Assembly (NCBI RefSeq): GCF_026240905.1
Contig: NZ_JAPEVI010000003.1
Coordinates: 4,743,930 to 4,807,929 of the forward strand
Source: Roseibium salinum
GTDB lineage: Bacteria; Pseudomonadota; Alphaproteobacteria; Rhizobiales; Stappiaceae
Direction of reading: 5' to 3'
DNA: 64,000 nt
Shown here: positions 45,849 through 54,695 of the stretch, in pieces
Position numbering within the stretch: the first letter of the stretch is position 1
Layout: each line of letters opens with the position of its first letter
Program-made: the position numbers and the translations under genes
The notes under the pieces: model-generated
The model's database searches: none
What the model saw: only the letters and a program-made list of their open reading frames with translations
What the model was told of the DNA's origin: nothing

Positions 45849-46793
45849 TCAGCGTTGGCCGCGGAAATAGGGGACCAGAAGCGCCCTTGGATAATCGGCC
45901 CGGCGGGCGACGACGATCAGCGCGGCAATGGAAAGCAGATAGGGCATCATCAGGAACACCTGACCGGGAATGAAGGTGCCAACTTCGGTTTGCAGGCGAA
46001 CCTGAAAGGCATCGAACGCGCCGAAGAGAAGAGCGCCGATCAAGGCCTTGCCCGGCCGCCAGGAGGCGAAGACCGTAAGCGCGATACAGATCCAGCCGCG
46101 GCCATTGACCATGCCAAAGAAAAAGGCGTCGAAGGCGGACATGGTGAGAAAGGCGCCGCCGAGCGCCATGATCGCCGACCCGGCGACAACCGTGCCGATG
46201 CGGAGGGCATAGACGGACAGGCCCTGGGATTCGACCGCGGCCGGGTTGTCGCCGACGGCCTGGATCGCAAGTCCGAGCGGTGTCCGGTACAGCATATAGG
46301 CCGTGGCGACCACCAGAAACAGCGCCAGAAAGGTGAGCGGCGTCTGCTGGAAGAGGGCCGGACCGATGAAAGGCAGGTCGCTGAGCACCGGGATGTCGAG
46401 GGGCTGAAAGGCCTCGATCCTGGGTGGGGAAGAGACGTCCGGCAAGGCGGTCCGGTAGATGAAGTAGCTGAGCGACGTCGCAAACAGCGTCACGCCGATG
46501 CCCGAGACGTGTTGGGAGAGACCCAGCGGGACAGTCAGGATCGCATGGATCAGTCCGAAGAAGGCGCCGGCGAGCGCTGCGACCAGTACGCCGCCCCACA
46601 GGCCGGCGCCGAGCCAGACCGCCATCCAGCCGGCCATGGCCCCGGCCGTGAAGATACCTTCGATGCCCAGATTGAGCACGCCCGCGCGCTCGCACACAAG
46701 CGCGCCGATCACCCCGAAGATCAAGGGTGTGGCAATCCTGAGGGCGGCGGCCCAGAAGTTTGCGGTGAGCAGGATATCGAGGATCTCGATCAT
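45849..46793 (-). CDS. BMP-type ABC transporter permease 2
   Basis: 314 residues with about nine membrane segments of the BPD_transp_2 family (LIFGVIGALVCERAGVLNLGIEGIFTAGAMAGWM, with the conserved N-L-G-I-E-G motif). It is the YufQ/NupQ-type partner of a nucleoside importer. Its start overlaps the end of permease 1 by 4 bp (46790-46793), so the two are translationally coupled. Together with the ATPase and BMP protein it would import a nucleoside or base for the deaminase. Confidence 0.93.
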   Translation of the reverse strand: MIEILDILLTANFWAAALRIATPLIFGVIGALVCERAGVLNLGIEGIFTAGAMAGWMAVWLGAGLWGGVLVAALAGAFFGLIHAILTVPLGLSQHVSGIGVTLFATSLSYFIYRTALPDVSSPPRIEAFQPLDIPVLSDLPFIGPALFQQTPLTFLALFLVVATAYMLYRTPLGLAIQAVGDNPAAVESQGLSVYALRIGTVVAGSAIMALGGAFLTMSAFDAFFFGMVNGRGWICIALTVFASWRPGKALIGALLFGAFDAFQVRLQTEVGTFIPGQVFLMMPYLLSIAALIVVARRADYPRALLVPYFRGQR

Positions 46794-47872
46794 CTGGATG
46801 TCTCCTTTGCCGCAGGGCTGCCGACAAACCGGATCCTGAATCTGAGAAAAAGACCCGAGACCAGCACGCAGAGCAAGGCCATCGCAACGATCAGGTTGGC
46901 CAGGTAATTGGAAACGCCGGTCGCGCGGGACATGGAATCCGCACCGACGAAAATGCTGGCGATGAAGAGGGCGGCAATGACGACGCCGATCGGCGAGAGG
47001 CCCGCCAGCATGGCGACGACGATACCGAAATAGCCGAAGCCGGGCGAGATGTCGGCGGTCAGGTAGCCCTTGAGACCGGCCACCTCGCCAACGCCTGCCA
47101 GGCCGGCCAGCGCGCCGGAGAGGAGGCCGACCCGCACCAGGGTGGCGGTCACCGGAATGCCGGCGTGGCGTGCGGCCGCGGCGTTTTCACCGACGGCGCG
47201 GACCTCGAAGCCCCAGACCGTGCGCTTCAGGAGAAAATAGGTGCCGAGCGAGGCGACGAGAGCAATGATCAGGCCCCAGTGGATCCTCATCCTGTCGGCG
47301 AGCTTGGGCAGGGCGGCTTCATCGAGAATGGGTTCCGATTGCGGCCAGCCCATGCCCATCGGGTCCTGCATGGGACCTTCAAGCATCATCTGGACAAACA
47401 GGAGAATGACGAAGTTCAGCAGCAGTGTGGTGACGACCTCGTCGACGCCGAGCCGCGTCTTCAACAGCGTCGGTCCGAGCATGACCAGACCGCCCGCGAG
47501 CGCCCCGGCCAGAACGACCGCGGGTATGAGAATATAGGAGGGGCCGGAGATCGCGCCGGTGCCGACCGCCACCGAGGCCAGCGCGCCGGCATAGAGCTGC
47601 CCTTCGGCACCGATGTTCCAGAGTTTGGCCCGGAAGGCGACCGCGGCGGCAAGGCCGGTCAGGATCAGGGGCGCTGCCCTTGTCAGCATTTCGGTAAAGG
47701 AGAAGAACGAGCCGAAGGCGCCCTTGATCATCAGCCCATAGGCTTCGAACACCGACAGGCCGGCAAACGCCATCGGAATGGCGGCCAGGATCAGCGCGGC
47801 AACGGCAGCGGCTACGGAGACGGCGAGTATCCGGGAGACGGGGACCGGACCTCTTGGTTCGAAACGGATCAT
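46790..47872 (-). CDS. BMP-type ABC transporter permease 1
   Basis: 360 residues, about nine membrane helices, BPD_transp_2 family. The typical block is LTGLAAAVAFRAKLWNIGAEGQLYAGALAS (N-I-G-A-E-G-Q-L motif of YufP-type). The start overlaps the ATPase stop by 4 bp (47869-47872). It forms a heterodimeric channel with permease 2. Confidence 0.93.
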   Translation of the reverse strand: MIRFEPRGPVPVSRILAVSVAAAVAALILAAIPMAFAGLSVFEAYGLMIKGAFGSFFSFTEMLTRAAPLILTGLAAAVAFRAKLWNIGAEGQLYAGALASVAVGTGAISGPSYILIPAVVLAGALAGGLVMLGPTLLKTRLGVDEVVTTLLLNFVILLFVQMMLEGPMQDPMGMGWPQSEPILDEAALPKLADRMRIHWGLIIALVASLGTYFLLKRTVWGFEVRAVGENAAAARHAGIPVTATLVRVGLLSGALAGLAGVGEVAGLKGYLTADISPGFGYFGIVVAMLAGLSPIGVVIAALFIASIFVGADSMSRATGVSNYLANLIVAMALLCVLVSGLFLRFRIRFVGSPAAKETSR

Positions 47873-49416
47873 GCGGCTTCCTCTCCGCTGTGGCCGGCCA
47901 TCCGGAGGCCGAGAGCGCTGCGGTCGAGCGTCTCTGCCGGTTCGGCGGCGGAGAGGCGTCCGCGGTGGATCACCGCGATGCGATCGGACAGGCGCATGAG
48001 TTCGTCAAGGTCCTCTGAAATCAGGATAACGCCGGCACCCCGACTGCGGGCCGCCAGAAGGCGCCTGTGCACCTCGGAGGTGGCGCCGACATCCAGCCCG
48101 CGCGAAGGCTGCGCCGCCAGCACGACCTTGGGGACGGTTTCGAGGGTTCGTGCCAGCACGATCTTCTGGATGTTGCCGCCGGACAGCAGCCTCGCCGGGC
48201 TGTCCTCGCTCTGACAGCGGATATCGTAGGCTTCGATCAGCTTTCGCGCCCGCTCGCGCATGGCGGAGAAGCGCAGCAGGCCGAAACGCTGGTTCTCCGG
48301 CTTTCGGATGGCCTCGATGGCGAGGTTTTCCGAGACGCTCATGGCACCGACGATACCGTCGTGGTGGCGGTCCTCCGGAATGCGGGCGAGGCCGCTGTCG
48401 ATCATTTTGCGGGCGCTCGCGTGGGTGAGTGAGCGGCCATCCAGCATGACGGTGCCGGCAGACAGCGGTTCAAGGCCCGAGATGACCCTGGCAAGCATCG
48501 TCTGGCCATTGCCCGAAACGCCGGCAATGCCGAGGATCTCCCCTGATTTCAGATCGAGATCGACATCATGCAGCGCGTCGCGTCCCTCGCCGGCGCTGAC
48601 GCCTTTCAGGACAAACAGGGAGCCGCCGGGCGTGCCGGTGGTGCGGATCGTCTCGACGATTTCGTGCCCGACCATCAGCTCCGCCAGCTTGCGCTGGCTG
48701 CATTCGGCGGTGGACAGGTCAGCCACCTTGCATCCGCCCCGCAGCACGGCGACGCGGTGGGACGAGGCCATCACCTCGGCAAGTTTGTGCGAGATGAAGA
48801 TGATGCCGAGCCCGCCTTCGGCCAGTGTCTTCAACGTCCTGAACAGGGTTTCCGATTCCTGCGGGGTCAGCACGGCGGTGGGTTCGTCCAGCACAAGGAC
48901 GCGCGCATCGCGGTAAAGCGCCTTCAGGATCTCCACACGCTGCTTTTCGCCGACGGAAAGCCGGGAAATGCGCGCATCCAGGGGCACGTTCAGACCGGAG
49001 TGCGCCATCAGCGCCTCCAGCTTTCGGCGGGCCGGGGCGTGTGCCGACGTCAGCGCTGCGAGTTTCTCCGTTCCGAGCAGGATGTTGTCGAGGGCGCTCA
49101 GGTTCTCGGCCAGCGCGAAATGCTGGTGCACCATGCCGATGCCGGCTTCCAGCGCCGCGTGCGGCGAGCCGGGCTCAAGCTCCAAGAGCCCGCCGCCGTT
49201 GCGGTCAACAAGAACCCGGCCCTCGTCGGCGACGTAGTGTCCGAACAGGATGTTCATCAGCGTGGTCTTGCCGGCGCCGTTTTCGCCGAGCAGGGCGAGG
49301 ATCTCGCCCTGTTTCAGGTCAAGTGACACCTCGCCATTGGCTGTGAGGGCGCCGAAACGCTTGGTGATCCCCTCCAGCCGCAGGACGACCTTGGCGTCCC
49401 GTGCGGATCCCGTCAT
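47869..49416 (-). CDS. BMP-type ABC transporter ATPase (two NBDs)
   Basis: 515 residues with two ABC cassettes. NBD1 has Walker A LGENGAGKTTLM, signature LSVGEKQRVEILKAL and Walker B VLVLDEPTAVLTP. NBD2 has a degenerate first loop (IAGVSGNGQTML) and signature LLSGGNIQKIVLART, as usual for YufO/sugar importers. The ATG at 49416 has a perfect GGAGG 5 nt before it; an upstream ATG at 49440 lacks one. It drives import by the two permeases that follow. Confidence 0.94.
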   Translation of the reverse strand: MTGSARDAKVVLRLEGITKRFGALTANGEVSLDLKQGEILALLGENGAGKTTLMNILFGHYVADEGRVLVDRNGGGLLELEPGSPHAALEAGIGMVHQHFALAENLSALDNILLGTEKLAALTSAHAPARRKLEALMAHSGLNVPLDARISRLSVGEKQRVEILKALYRDARVLVLDEPTAVLTPQESETLFRTLKTLAEGGLGIIFISHKLAEVMASSHRVAVLRGGCKVADLSTAECSQRKLAELMVGHEIVETIRTTGTPGGSLFVLKGVSAGEGRDALHDVDLDLKSGEILGIAGVSGNGQTMLARVISGLEPLSAGTVMLDGRSLTHASARKMIDSGLARIPEDRHHDGIVGAMSVSENLAIEAIRKPENQRFGLLRFSAMRERARKLIEAYDIRCQSEDSPARLLSGGNIQKIVLARTLETVPKVVLAAQPSRGLDVGATSEVHRRLLAARSRGAGVILISEDLDELMRLSDRIAVIHRGRLSAAEPAETLDRSALGLRMAGHSGEEAA

Positions 49417-49517
49417 GCGGACCTCCGAAAATGAGTTCATGGAGCCGCGGCAGCGGCGCGCGGCGACAGGCAGGACCGGCGGCCACACGGCCGCCGGCTG
49501 TGGTTCCTAGCAACCGG

Positions 49518-50525
49518 TTACATGGTGGATTTCGGCTCGGTGTCGTTGACGTTGACGCGGAACAGGCCTTCCAGGATTTCCTGTTCCTTTTCCCTTGCCG
49601 CAGCGACGGCTTCGGCCGGAGCAAGGCTCTCGTCGACGACGAAGCTGCCGCCGCCATAGGACATGAAGCTGTAGGGGCCGTAATCAGCCGGCTCGAAGCT
49701 GCCGTCCGCGACTGCCGCAATGGCCCTGTCGATGGTCGGCTCCATATGCCACAGGGCGGAGGAGAGGATGGTGCCGGGATAATCGTCCGCGGTGTCGATG
49801 ACGTTTCCGATCGCCAGGATACCCTTCTCCTTGGCGGCGTCGGAGACACCGAAGCGCTCCGCGTAGAGGATGTCGGCGCCCTTGTCGATCATGGCAAAGG
49901 CGGATTCCTTGGCCTTGGGCGGGTCGTACCAGGAGTTGATGAAGGTCACGAGGAACTTCACGTCAGGATTGACGGAGGTCGCGCCTTCCATGAAAGCGTT
50001 CATCAGGCGATTGACTTCCGGGATCGCGTAGCCGCCGACCATGCCGATCACGTTGGACTTGGTGGTTGCGCCGGCGATCATGCCCGACAGGTAGCTGGGC
50101 TCATGAATCCAGTTGTCAAATACAGCAAAATTCGGCTGGGCCGGACCGAAGGACGACCCCATCAGGAAGGCGGTATCCGGATATTCGGCGGCCACCTTGC
50201 GCGCGGCGCGTTCCACGGCAAAGGCCTCGCCTACAACCAGGTCCATGCCCTGTTCGGCATATTCGCGCATGACGCGTTCGTAATCGGTGTTGGCGACGTT
50301 TTCGGAGAAGGTATAGGTGATCTCGCCGCGCTCCTGGGCGGCTTTCAGCGCCTTGTCGATGCGGCTGACCCACTGCTGTTCAACCGGAACGGTGTAGATC
50401 GCGGCAACCTTGATCGGGTCGGCGGCGGCCGCAGGCACAATGGTAAGACCCAGGCCGGCCGTGACGGCAAGCGCGGCCGACAACAAGGTTCTGCGAACCT
50501 TTGAAAACGGTGTTGTAGCGAACAT
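49518..50525 (-). CDS. BMP-family substrate-binding protein
   Basis: 335 residues. A signal peptide (about 1-35, ending PAAAAD) without a lipobox Cys means a free periplasmic protein. The Bmp/PnrA-like fold is visible: IKVAAIYTVPVEQQWVSRID, GMDLVVGEAFAVERAARKVAAEYPDTAFL, and FINSWYDPPKAKESAFAMIDKGADILY. Bmp/PnrA members bind purine or pyrimidine nucleosides. First gene of the operon, followed by the ATPase, two permeases and the deaminase; this fits nucleoside uptake and salvage. Confidence 0.93.
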   Translation of the reverse strand: MFATTPFSKVRRTLLSAALAVTAGLGLTIVPAAAADPIKVAAIYTVPVEQQWVSRIDKALKAAQERGEITYTFSENVANTDYERVMREYAEQGMDLVVGEAFAVERAARKVAAEYPDTAFLMGSSFGPAQPNFAVFDNWIHEPSYLSGMIAGATTKSNVIGMVGGYAIPEVNRLMNAFMEGATSVNPDVKFLVTFINSWYDPPKAKESAFAMIDKGADILYAERFGVSDAAKEKGILAIGNVIDTADDYPGTILSSALWHMEPTIDRAIAAVADGSFEPADYGPYSFMSYGGGSFVVDESLAPAEAVAAAREKEQEILEGLFRVNVNDTEPKSTM

Positions 50526-50824
50526 CTCAATCCCCTCGAAATATTGTTTTGCGTCAAAACTTGATCACAAAATATGCGTGCTCACAAGCTGGGCAGCGGG
50601 GGTGAAGTTAAATTTTTTGATCAAATGGGAAATTTTTGGCCCGGGCCGGCAGTTTGCTGCCGAAGCCCGGCAATGAAACGGGGCAGCTCCGGACAATCCG
50701 GCAAAAAGCCCGCGCCTCGACCGGTCTCGCCAGCGGCTGTGGTGAGGCCAGAGCCGGGCGGCGGGAAGCAAAAAAAGCGCCGGGAGGCCCGGCGCTTTGC
50801 AGATATTTCCAGAAGGGAACCAGC
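50526..50824. promoter_or_regulatory. Upstream region of the BMP operon with two TTGATCA sites
   Basis: An A/T-rich stretch holds TTTGATCAAA (50616-50625, a perfect 10-bp palindrome) and TTGATCAC (50561-50568), 55 bp apart. A GntR- or LacI-type regulator could bind them. The left end of the gap (50769-50800) is the prs terminator. Confidence 0.4.
50769..50800 (-). terminator. Rho-independent terminator of prs
   Basis: On the minus strand GCGCCGGG pairs with CCCGGCGC around CCT, followed by seven Ts. It begins about 25 bp after the prs stop. Confidence 0.9.
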
Positions 50825-51757
50825 TCAGTTGAACAGGCTGGAGACCGACTTTTCCAGGGCCGTGCGGTTGATCGCCTCACCGATCAGCGGGGCGATGGAG
50901 ATCGCCCGGATGTTGGCGGCCGCGGTGATTGCAGCCGTCGGTTCGATGGAGTTGGTGATCACCAGTTCCTTCAGTTTCGAGGACGTGACGCGGGCGACGG
51001 CTCCGCCGGACAGAACGCCATGGGTGATATAGGCGGTCACCGATTTGGCGCCCTTGGAAAGCAGGGCTTCGGCGGCATTGCACAGAGTGCCGCCGCTGTC
51101 GACGATATCGTCGACCAGAATGCAGTCGTAGCCATGCACATCACCGATGATGTTCATGACTTCGGATTCTCCAGGCTTGTCGCGGCGCTTGTCGACGATG
51201 GACAGCGGGGCCTCGATGCGCTTTGCCAGCGCGCGGGCGCGGACCACGCCGCCGACGTCTGGCGAGACCACCATGACATTGCCGGTGGCGTAGCGTTCCT
51301 TGATGTCGCGGGTCATGACGGGCGCGGCGAACAGGTTGTCGGTGGGGATATCAAAAAAACCCTGGATCTGTCCTGCGTGGAGATCCAGGGTTAGAACGCG
51401 GTCCGCACCGGCTTCGGTGATCAGGTTCGCCACAAGCTTCGCCGAAATCGGGGTTCGGCCGGAAGCCCGGCGATCCTGTCGGGCGTAGCCGAAATAGGGG
51501 ATCGCCGCAGTGATGCGGCGGGCAGAGGAGCGGCGCAGCGCATCGATGATGATGAGCAGCTCCATCAGGTGGTCATTGGCAGGATAGCTGGTCGACTGAA
51601 CGACGAAAACATCTTCGCCGCGCACGTTTTCCTGGATTTCGACGAAGATTTCCTGGTCGGCAAACCGACGGACCTGGCATTTGGCCAGAGGCACGTCCAG
51701 ATATTTGGAGATTTCCTCCGCCAGGGCTCGGTTGGAATTGCCCGCGACGATCTTCAT
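50825..51757 (-). CDS. prs: Ribose-phosphate pyrophosphokinase
   Basis: 310 residues. Type I PRPP synthase: [20 protein letters not shown] at the start, [36 protein letters not shown] (ATP loop), [11 protein letters not shown], and the PRPP loop [20 protein letters not shown]. Makes PRPP for purine, pyrimidine, His, Trp and NAD synthesis. The start at 51757 was chosen over a 3-residue extension. It has its own terminator and a large hairpin in the 5' region. Confidence 0.97.
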   Translation of the reverse strand: MKIVAGNSNRALAEEISKYLDVPLAKCQVRRFADQEIFVEIQENVRGEDVFVVQSTSYPANDHLMELLIIIDALRRSSARRITAAIPYFGYARQDRRASGRTPISAKLVANLITEAGADRVLTLDLHAGQIQGFFDIPTDNLFAAPVMTRDIKERYATGNVMVVSPDVGGVVRARALAKRIEAPLSIVDKRRDKPGESEVMNIIGDVHGYDCILVDDIVDSGGTLCNAAEALLSKGAKSVTAYITHGVLSGGAVARVTSSKLKELVITNSIEPTAAITAAANIRAISIAPLIGEAINRTALEKSVSSLFN

Positions 51758-52094
51758 GAGCCGCAAGTCCTTCTGGTGCGACAGCGGGTCTGCGTGGCTT
51801 GGACCAGCAAACTCGCGGAAAGGGCCCAGAGCATCCTGCGTTCAGGTGAACGCGGACACGATGCTCTAACACTGCAATATCGACCGGCTTTTGGAGGTTC
51901 AATCGGCTCCGACTGCACGTCCGCTGATCCAGGTCAAGTCAAGGTGCCGGACGCCAAGGACATCGGATGAGAACCCTCGGCAGGCGGCGGCGTTGTAACA
52001 ATCAACCATTCGGACCACAACAGGCCTTGGGCTCTCGCACCCGCTTTTTTCAATTTTTATGACGCGCTGCGGTATTTCTTTGCCAAAGCCGTGA
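51758..52094. other. prs upstream region, 337 bp
   Basis: A stem-loop at 51828-51867 (outer AGAGCATC/GATGCTCT, inner GCGTTCA-GG-TGAACGC) lies 70-110 bp upstream of prs on the minus strand. It resembles a dispersed palindrome of Hyphomicrobiales (inference). No ORF in the gap looks coding. Confidence 0.5.
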
Positions 52095-52616
52095 TTATCG
52101 GTTGAGCCAGGCTTCGATTTCTACCATGGAACGGTTGGCAATCCGAGCCAGCGCCCCGGAATCGACCCCCTGCCACGGGTCGCCGGAGGAGCCACCGGTA
52201 GTCTCGGTTCCGGAGATTCGCTTCACGCGGCGGCCGGAGCCGTCGACGATATCGAATACGTAGAAGATGGTGCCGGTCGAAGGCTGGCCGGTCGCGGCCA
52301 GGTAACCGTTCACACGGTAGGTCGCGGCGGCACCCACGCGGCGAACCAGCGTGATGCCCTGCCTGCGCGCCTCGGCGCCGATATATTCGGAAAGTTCGTC
52401 GGCAACATTGCCCGGGGCTCCGGTAAAGGGCTCGAACGCGAAGGTGACGCCTTCCTCCGGATCAACCTGTCCGGAAATCGTCGGGGCGGGCGCCGACGTC
52501 GTGACCGGGACGGGAGGACGCGGCGAGGACTGGCAGGCGGCAAGACCGCCAAGAAGCAACAGGCAGGCCACCACACGCAGCGGCGAGAAGGAATTCTGGC
52601 TTGTAAAACGGAGCAT
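52095..52616 (-). CDS. Predicted lipoprotein
   Basis: 173 residues. The signal peptide ends in a lipobox (LLLGGLAACQSS), so the Cys at about residue 28 should be lipidated. A Pro/Thr linker follows (RPPVPVTTSAPAPT), then a domain of about 120 residues (EYIGAEARRQGITLVRRVGAAATYRVNGYLAATG, FYVFDIVDGSGRRV). No family recognised with confidence. It may be periplasmic or outer-membrane anchored. Confidence 0.75.
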   Translation of the reverse strand: MLRFTSQNSFSPLRVVACLLLLGGLAACQSSPRPPVPVTTSAPAPTISGQVDPEEGVTFAFEPFTGAPGNVADELSEYIGAEARRQGITLVRRVGAAATYRVNGYLAATGQPSTGTIFYVFDIVDGSGRRVKRISGTETTGGSSGDPWQGVDSGALARIANRSMVEIEAWLNR

Positions 52617-52766
52617 TGAAACGCCTGGCTCTGGTGGTCAATTTCGTCGGCTGCGGTCCGGCCGTACCGTCTGGAGAAGAGGCCGCCGGATCGCAAAGTC
52701 GCAAATGTTTAGCCTGACTTGACCGGCAGGTCGAGAGGCAGGGTGGATAAGCATTCCGGCGCGCCT

Positions 52767-53867
52767 TCAGTGGTCAGGTAGGTCTGCCCCAGTGTCATCG
52801 CCGTTTCGGTGTTCGAGATCCATCAGGATCATGTGCATGAAGATCACCATGTCCGGTTTCACTTCTGCCGGATTGGCCTTGTAGGCCATCGGCATGTCCA
52901 TCCAGCTCGGCGTGAAGCGGGCGCCGAGCGAATAGCCGCAGGCGTTCAACCGGTGAGGCATCATGCCATGGGCATCCATGCGCTCCGCATGGGCGTCGAA
53001 GACGTCGCCGAAGGTCTTGCCGGGAACGAGCTGCGTTTCGACCGCCGTGAGCGCTTCGCGGGCAGCAAGGTACATTTCCTGATGCCGGTCCGTCGGCGTG
53101 CCGACCACAACCGTGCGCATCAGCGCCGCATGATAATGACGGTAGGCGCCCGCCCATTCGAGTGTGATCTGGTCCTGCGCGCTCAGGGCCCGACGTCCGG
53201 ACTTGTAGCGGCACAGAAGCGCGTCGCGGCCCGAACCGATGATGAACTCGTTGCCGGCATAGTCGCCGCCGCCCTCGAAAACGGCTCCCTGCAAGGCCGC
53301 AAGGATGCGGCCTTCGTCCGCCCCGGGGCGGATCTCGTCAAGAGCGGCGTAGTAGGCCTTGTCTGCCAGTTCCGCCGCCTTGCGCACATAGGCGATCTCT
53401 TCGGGGCTCTTGACGGCGCGCAGCGCCGGGATAAGCGCGGAAGCATCCGATATGTCGGCAAAACTGGTCAGCACCTCGTTCAACTGCAGGGCGATCCTGC
53501 CGGTCATGCCGTGGGTATCGTATTCGATGCCGATCCGGGAGCCGAGCAGATCCATGTCGAACAGCAGGTCTTTCAGCTGCCCCACCGGGCTCGCCGCGCC
53601 CCGGTCTACCCAGATGCGGATATCGGCGATGTTGGAGGTATGCCGTGCCTGGCGCTGGTCGGCGGAGCGGGTGAGGAGCACCTTTTCCCCGTCCCTGGTC
53701 ACGACAAGACACTGGAAGAAGCAGAAACCGAACGTGTCGTATCCGGTCAGCCAGTACGTGCTTTCCTGGGCGAACAGGAGCATGGCATCGAGCTTTTCCG
53801 CTTCCATGGCGGCTTTCAGCTTTTCAAAGCGGCTTTCAAACTCGGCGTCGGTAAAGTGAAGCGCCAT
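52767..53867 (-). CDS. M24 family metallopeptidase (Xaa-Pro dipeptidase-like) with 3' frameshift
   Basis: 366 residues as read. The N-terminal creatinase-type domain (TYWLTGYDTFGFCFFQCL) is followed by the pita-bread domain with EFIIGSGRDA, GYSLGARFTPSWMD and HMILMDLEH. The frame then ends in an unconserved GDDTGADLPDH. Removing one base at about 52799-52803 gives RNAMTLGQTYLTTEGAPE and continues to a stop at 52709-52711, the normal M24 end. So the gene is probably broken by an inserted G, or there is a sequence error. Confidence 0.85.
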   Translation of the reverse strand: MALHFTDAEFESRFEKLKAAMEAEKLDAMLLFAQESTYWLTGYDTFGFCFFQCLVVTRDGEKVLLTRSADQRQARHTSNIADIRIWVDRGAASPVGQLKDLLFDMDLLGSRIGIEYDTHGMTGRIALQLNEVLTSFADISDASALIPALRAVKSPEEIAYVRKAAELADKAYYAALDEIRPGADEGRILAALQGAVFEGGGDYAGNEFIIGSGRDALLCRYKSGRRALSAQDQITLEWAGAYRHYHAALMRTVVVGTPTDRHQEMYLAAREALTAVETQLVPGKTFGDVFDAHAERMDAHGMMPHRLNACGYSLGARFTPSWMDMPMAYKANPAEVKPDMVIFMHMILMDLEHRNGDDTGADLPDH

Positions 53868-53874
53868 GGGACCC

Positions 53875-54639
53875 TCATGTCAAAACGATTGCGCTGATCT
53901 GCCGGCCGTAATCCGGCTCGCTGCGGTGGGTGGTGCGGCGGTAGGAAAAGAACCGGTCCTCGTCCTCATAGGTGCACAGGCCGACATCGCCTACCTGTTC
54001 AAGGCCGATCTCCAGGAGCCGGTCGGTAATGAAGGCGGGAAGGTCGAACATGAAATGTTCCTCCCGTGCCGAGGGCACGAAGTAGCGCGCGCGGTCAGCC
54101 GCTTCGGAGACGAAGCGCTGCCGGAATTCCGGTCCCACCTCGTAGGCTTTCTGCGAAATGGTCGGGCCGAGCACCGCGACGATGCGGGTCCTGGAGGCGC
54201 CAAGGGTCTCCATGGCGGCAACCGTGTTCTGCAGAACTCCGGAAATGGCACCCTTCCAGCCGGAATGGGCCGCGCCGATCACGCCCGCGCCGGGGTCGGC
54301 GAAAAGGACCGGGCCGCAATCCGCGGTGGAAACGCCGATGGCGAGGCCCGGCGTCGCCGTCACAAGTGCATCGGCCTTGCGGTCCATGTCTTCGTGCCAG
54401 GGCCCGGCGACGGTGATCACGTCCGGGGAGTGGATCTGGTAGGGAGACACGAGATTGCTGAGGGGAACACCGAGCTCCCCCGCCACGCGGCTCCGGTTCT
54501 CGACGACGTTTTCGCGCGCATCGTCAGATCCGAGGCCGATATTGAGGCTTTGATAGATGCCGTCCGAGACGCCGCCCATGCGGGTGAAAAAGCCGTGGCG
54601 CAGCCCCTTCAGCTTCAAATCGTCAGCTTCAATTTTCAT
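53875..54639 (-). CDS. pgeF: Multicopper-oxidoreductase-like laccase-domain protein (YfiH/PgeF)
   Basis: 254 residues. Family marks: LRHGFFTRMGGVSDGIYQSLNIGLGSDD, QIHSPDVITV, DALVTATPGLAIGVSTADCGPVLFADP (the Cys-Asp zinc site), and GVIGAAHSGWKGAISGVLQNTV (His ligand). PgeF is an editing amidase-like enzyme for peptidoglycan precursors or a purine nucleoside phosphorylase. It follows the MidA-type gene on the same strand, with the usual alphaproteobacterial order lgt-midA-pgeF. Confidence 0.93.
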   Translation of the reverse strand: MKIEADDLKLKGLRHGFFTRMGGVSDGIYQSLNIGLGSDDARENVVENRSRVAGELGVPLSNLVSPYQIHSPDVITVAGPWHEDMDRKADALVTATPGLAIGVSTADCGPVLFADPGAGVIGAAHSGWKGAISGVLQNTVAAMETLGASRTRIVAVLGPTISQKAYEVGPEFRQRFVSEAADRARYFVPSAREEHFMFDLPAFITDRLLEIGLEQVGDVGLCTYEDEDRFFSYRRTTHRSEPDYGRQISAIVLT

Positions 54640-54695
54640 GCCTGGTCTCCAGAACGGACGGGAATCGATTCCGCAGCCCCTGATCCTTGGGGCGT

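Noticed and set aside
51569..51970. 133-codon plus-strand frame over the prs start region
   Set aside because: Overlaps the 5' end of prs and the palindrome; no domain and no ribosome site.
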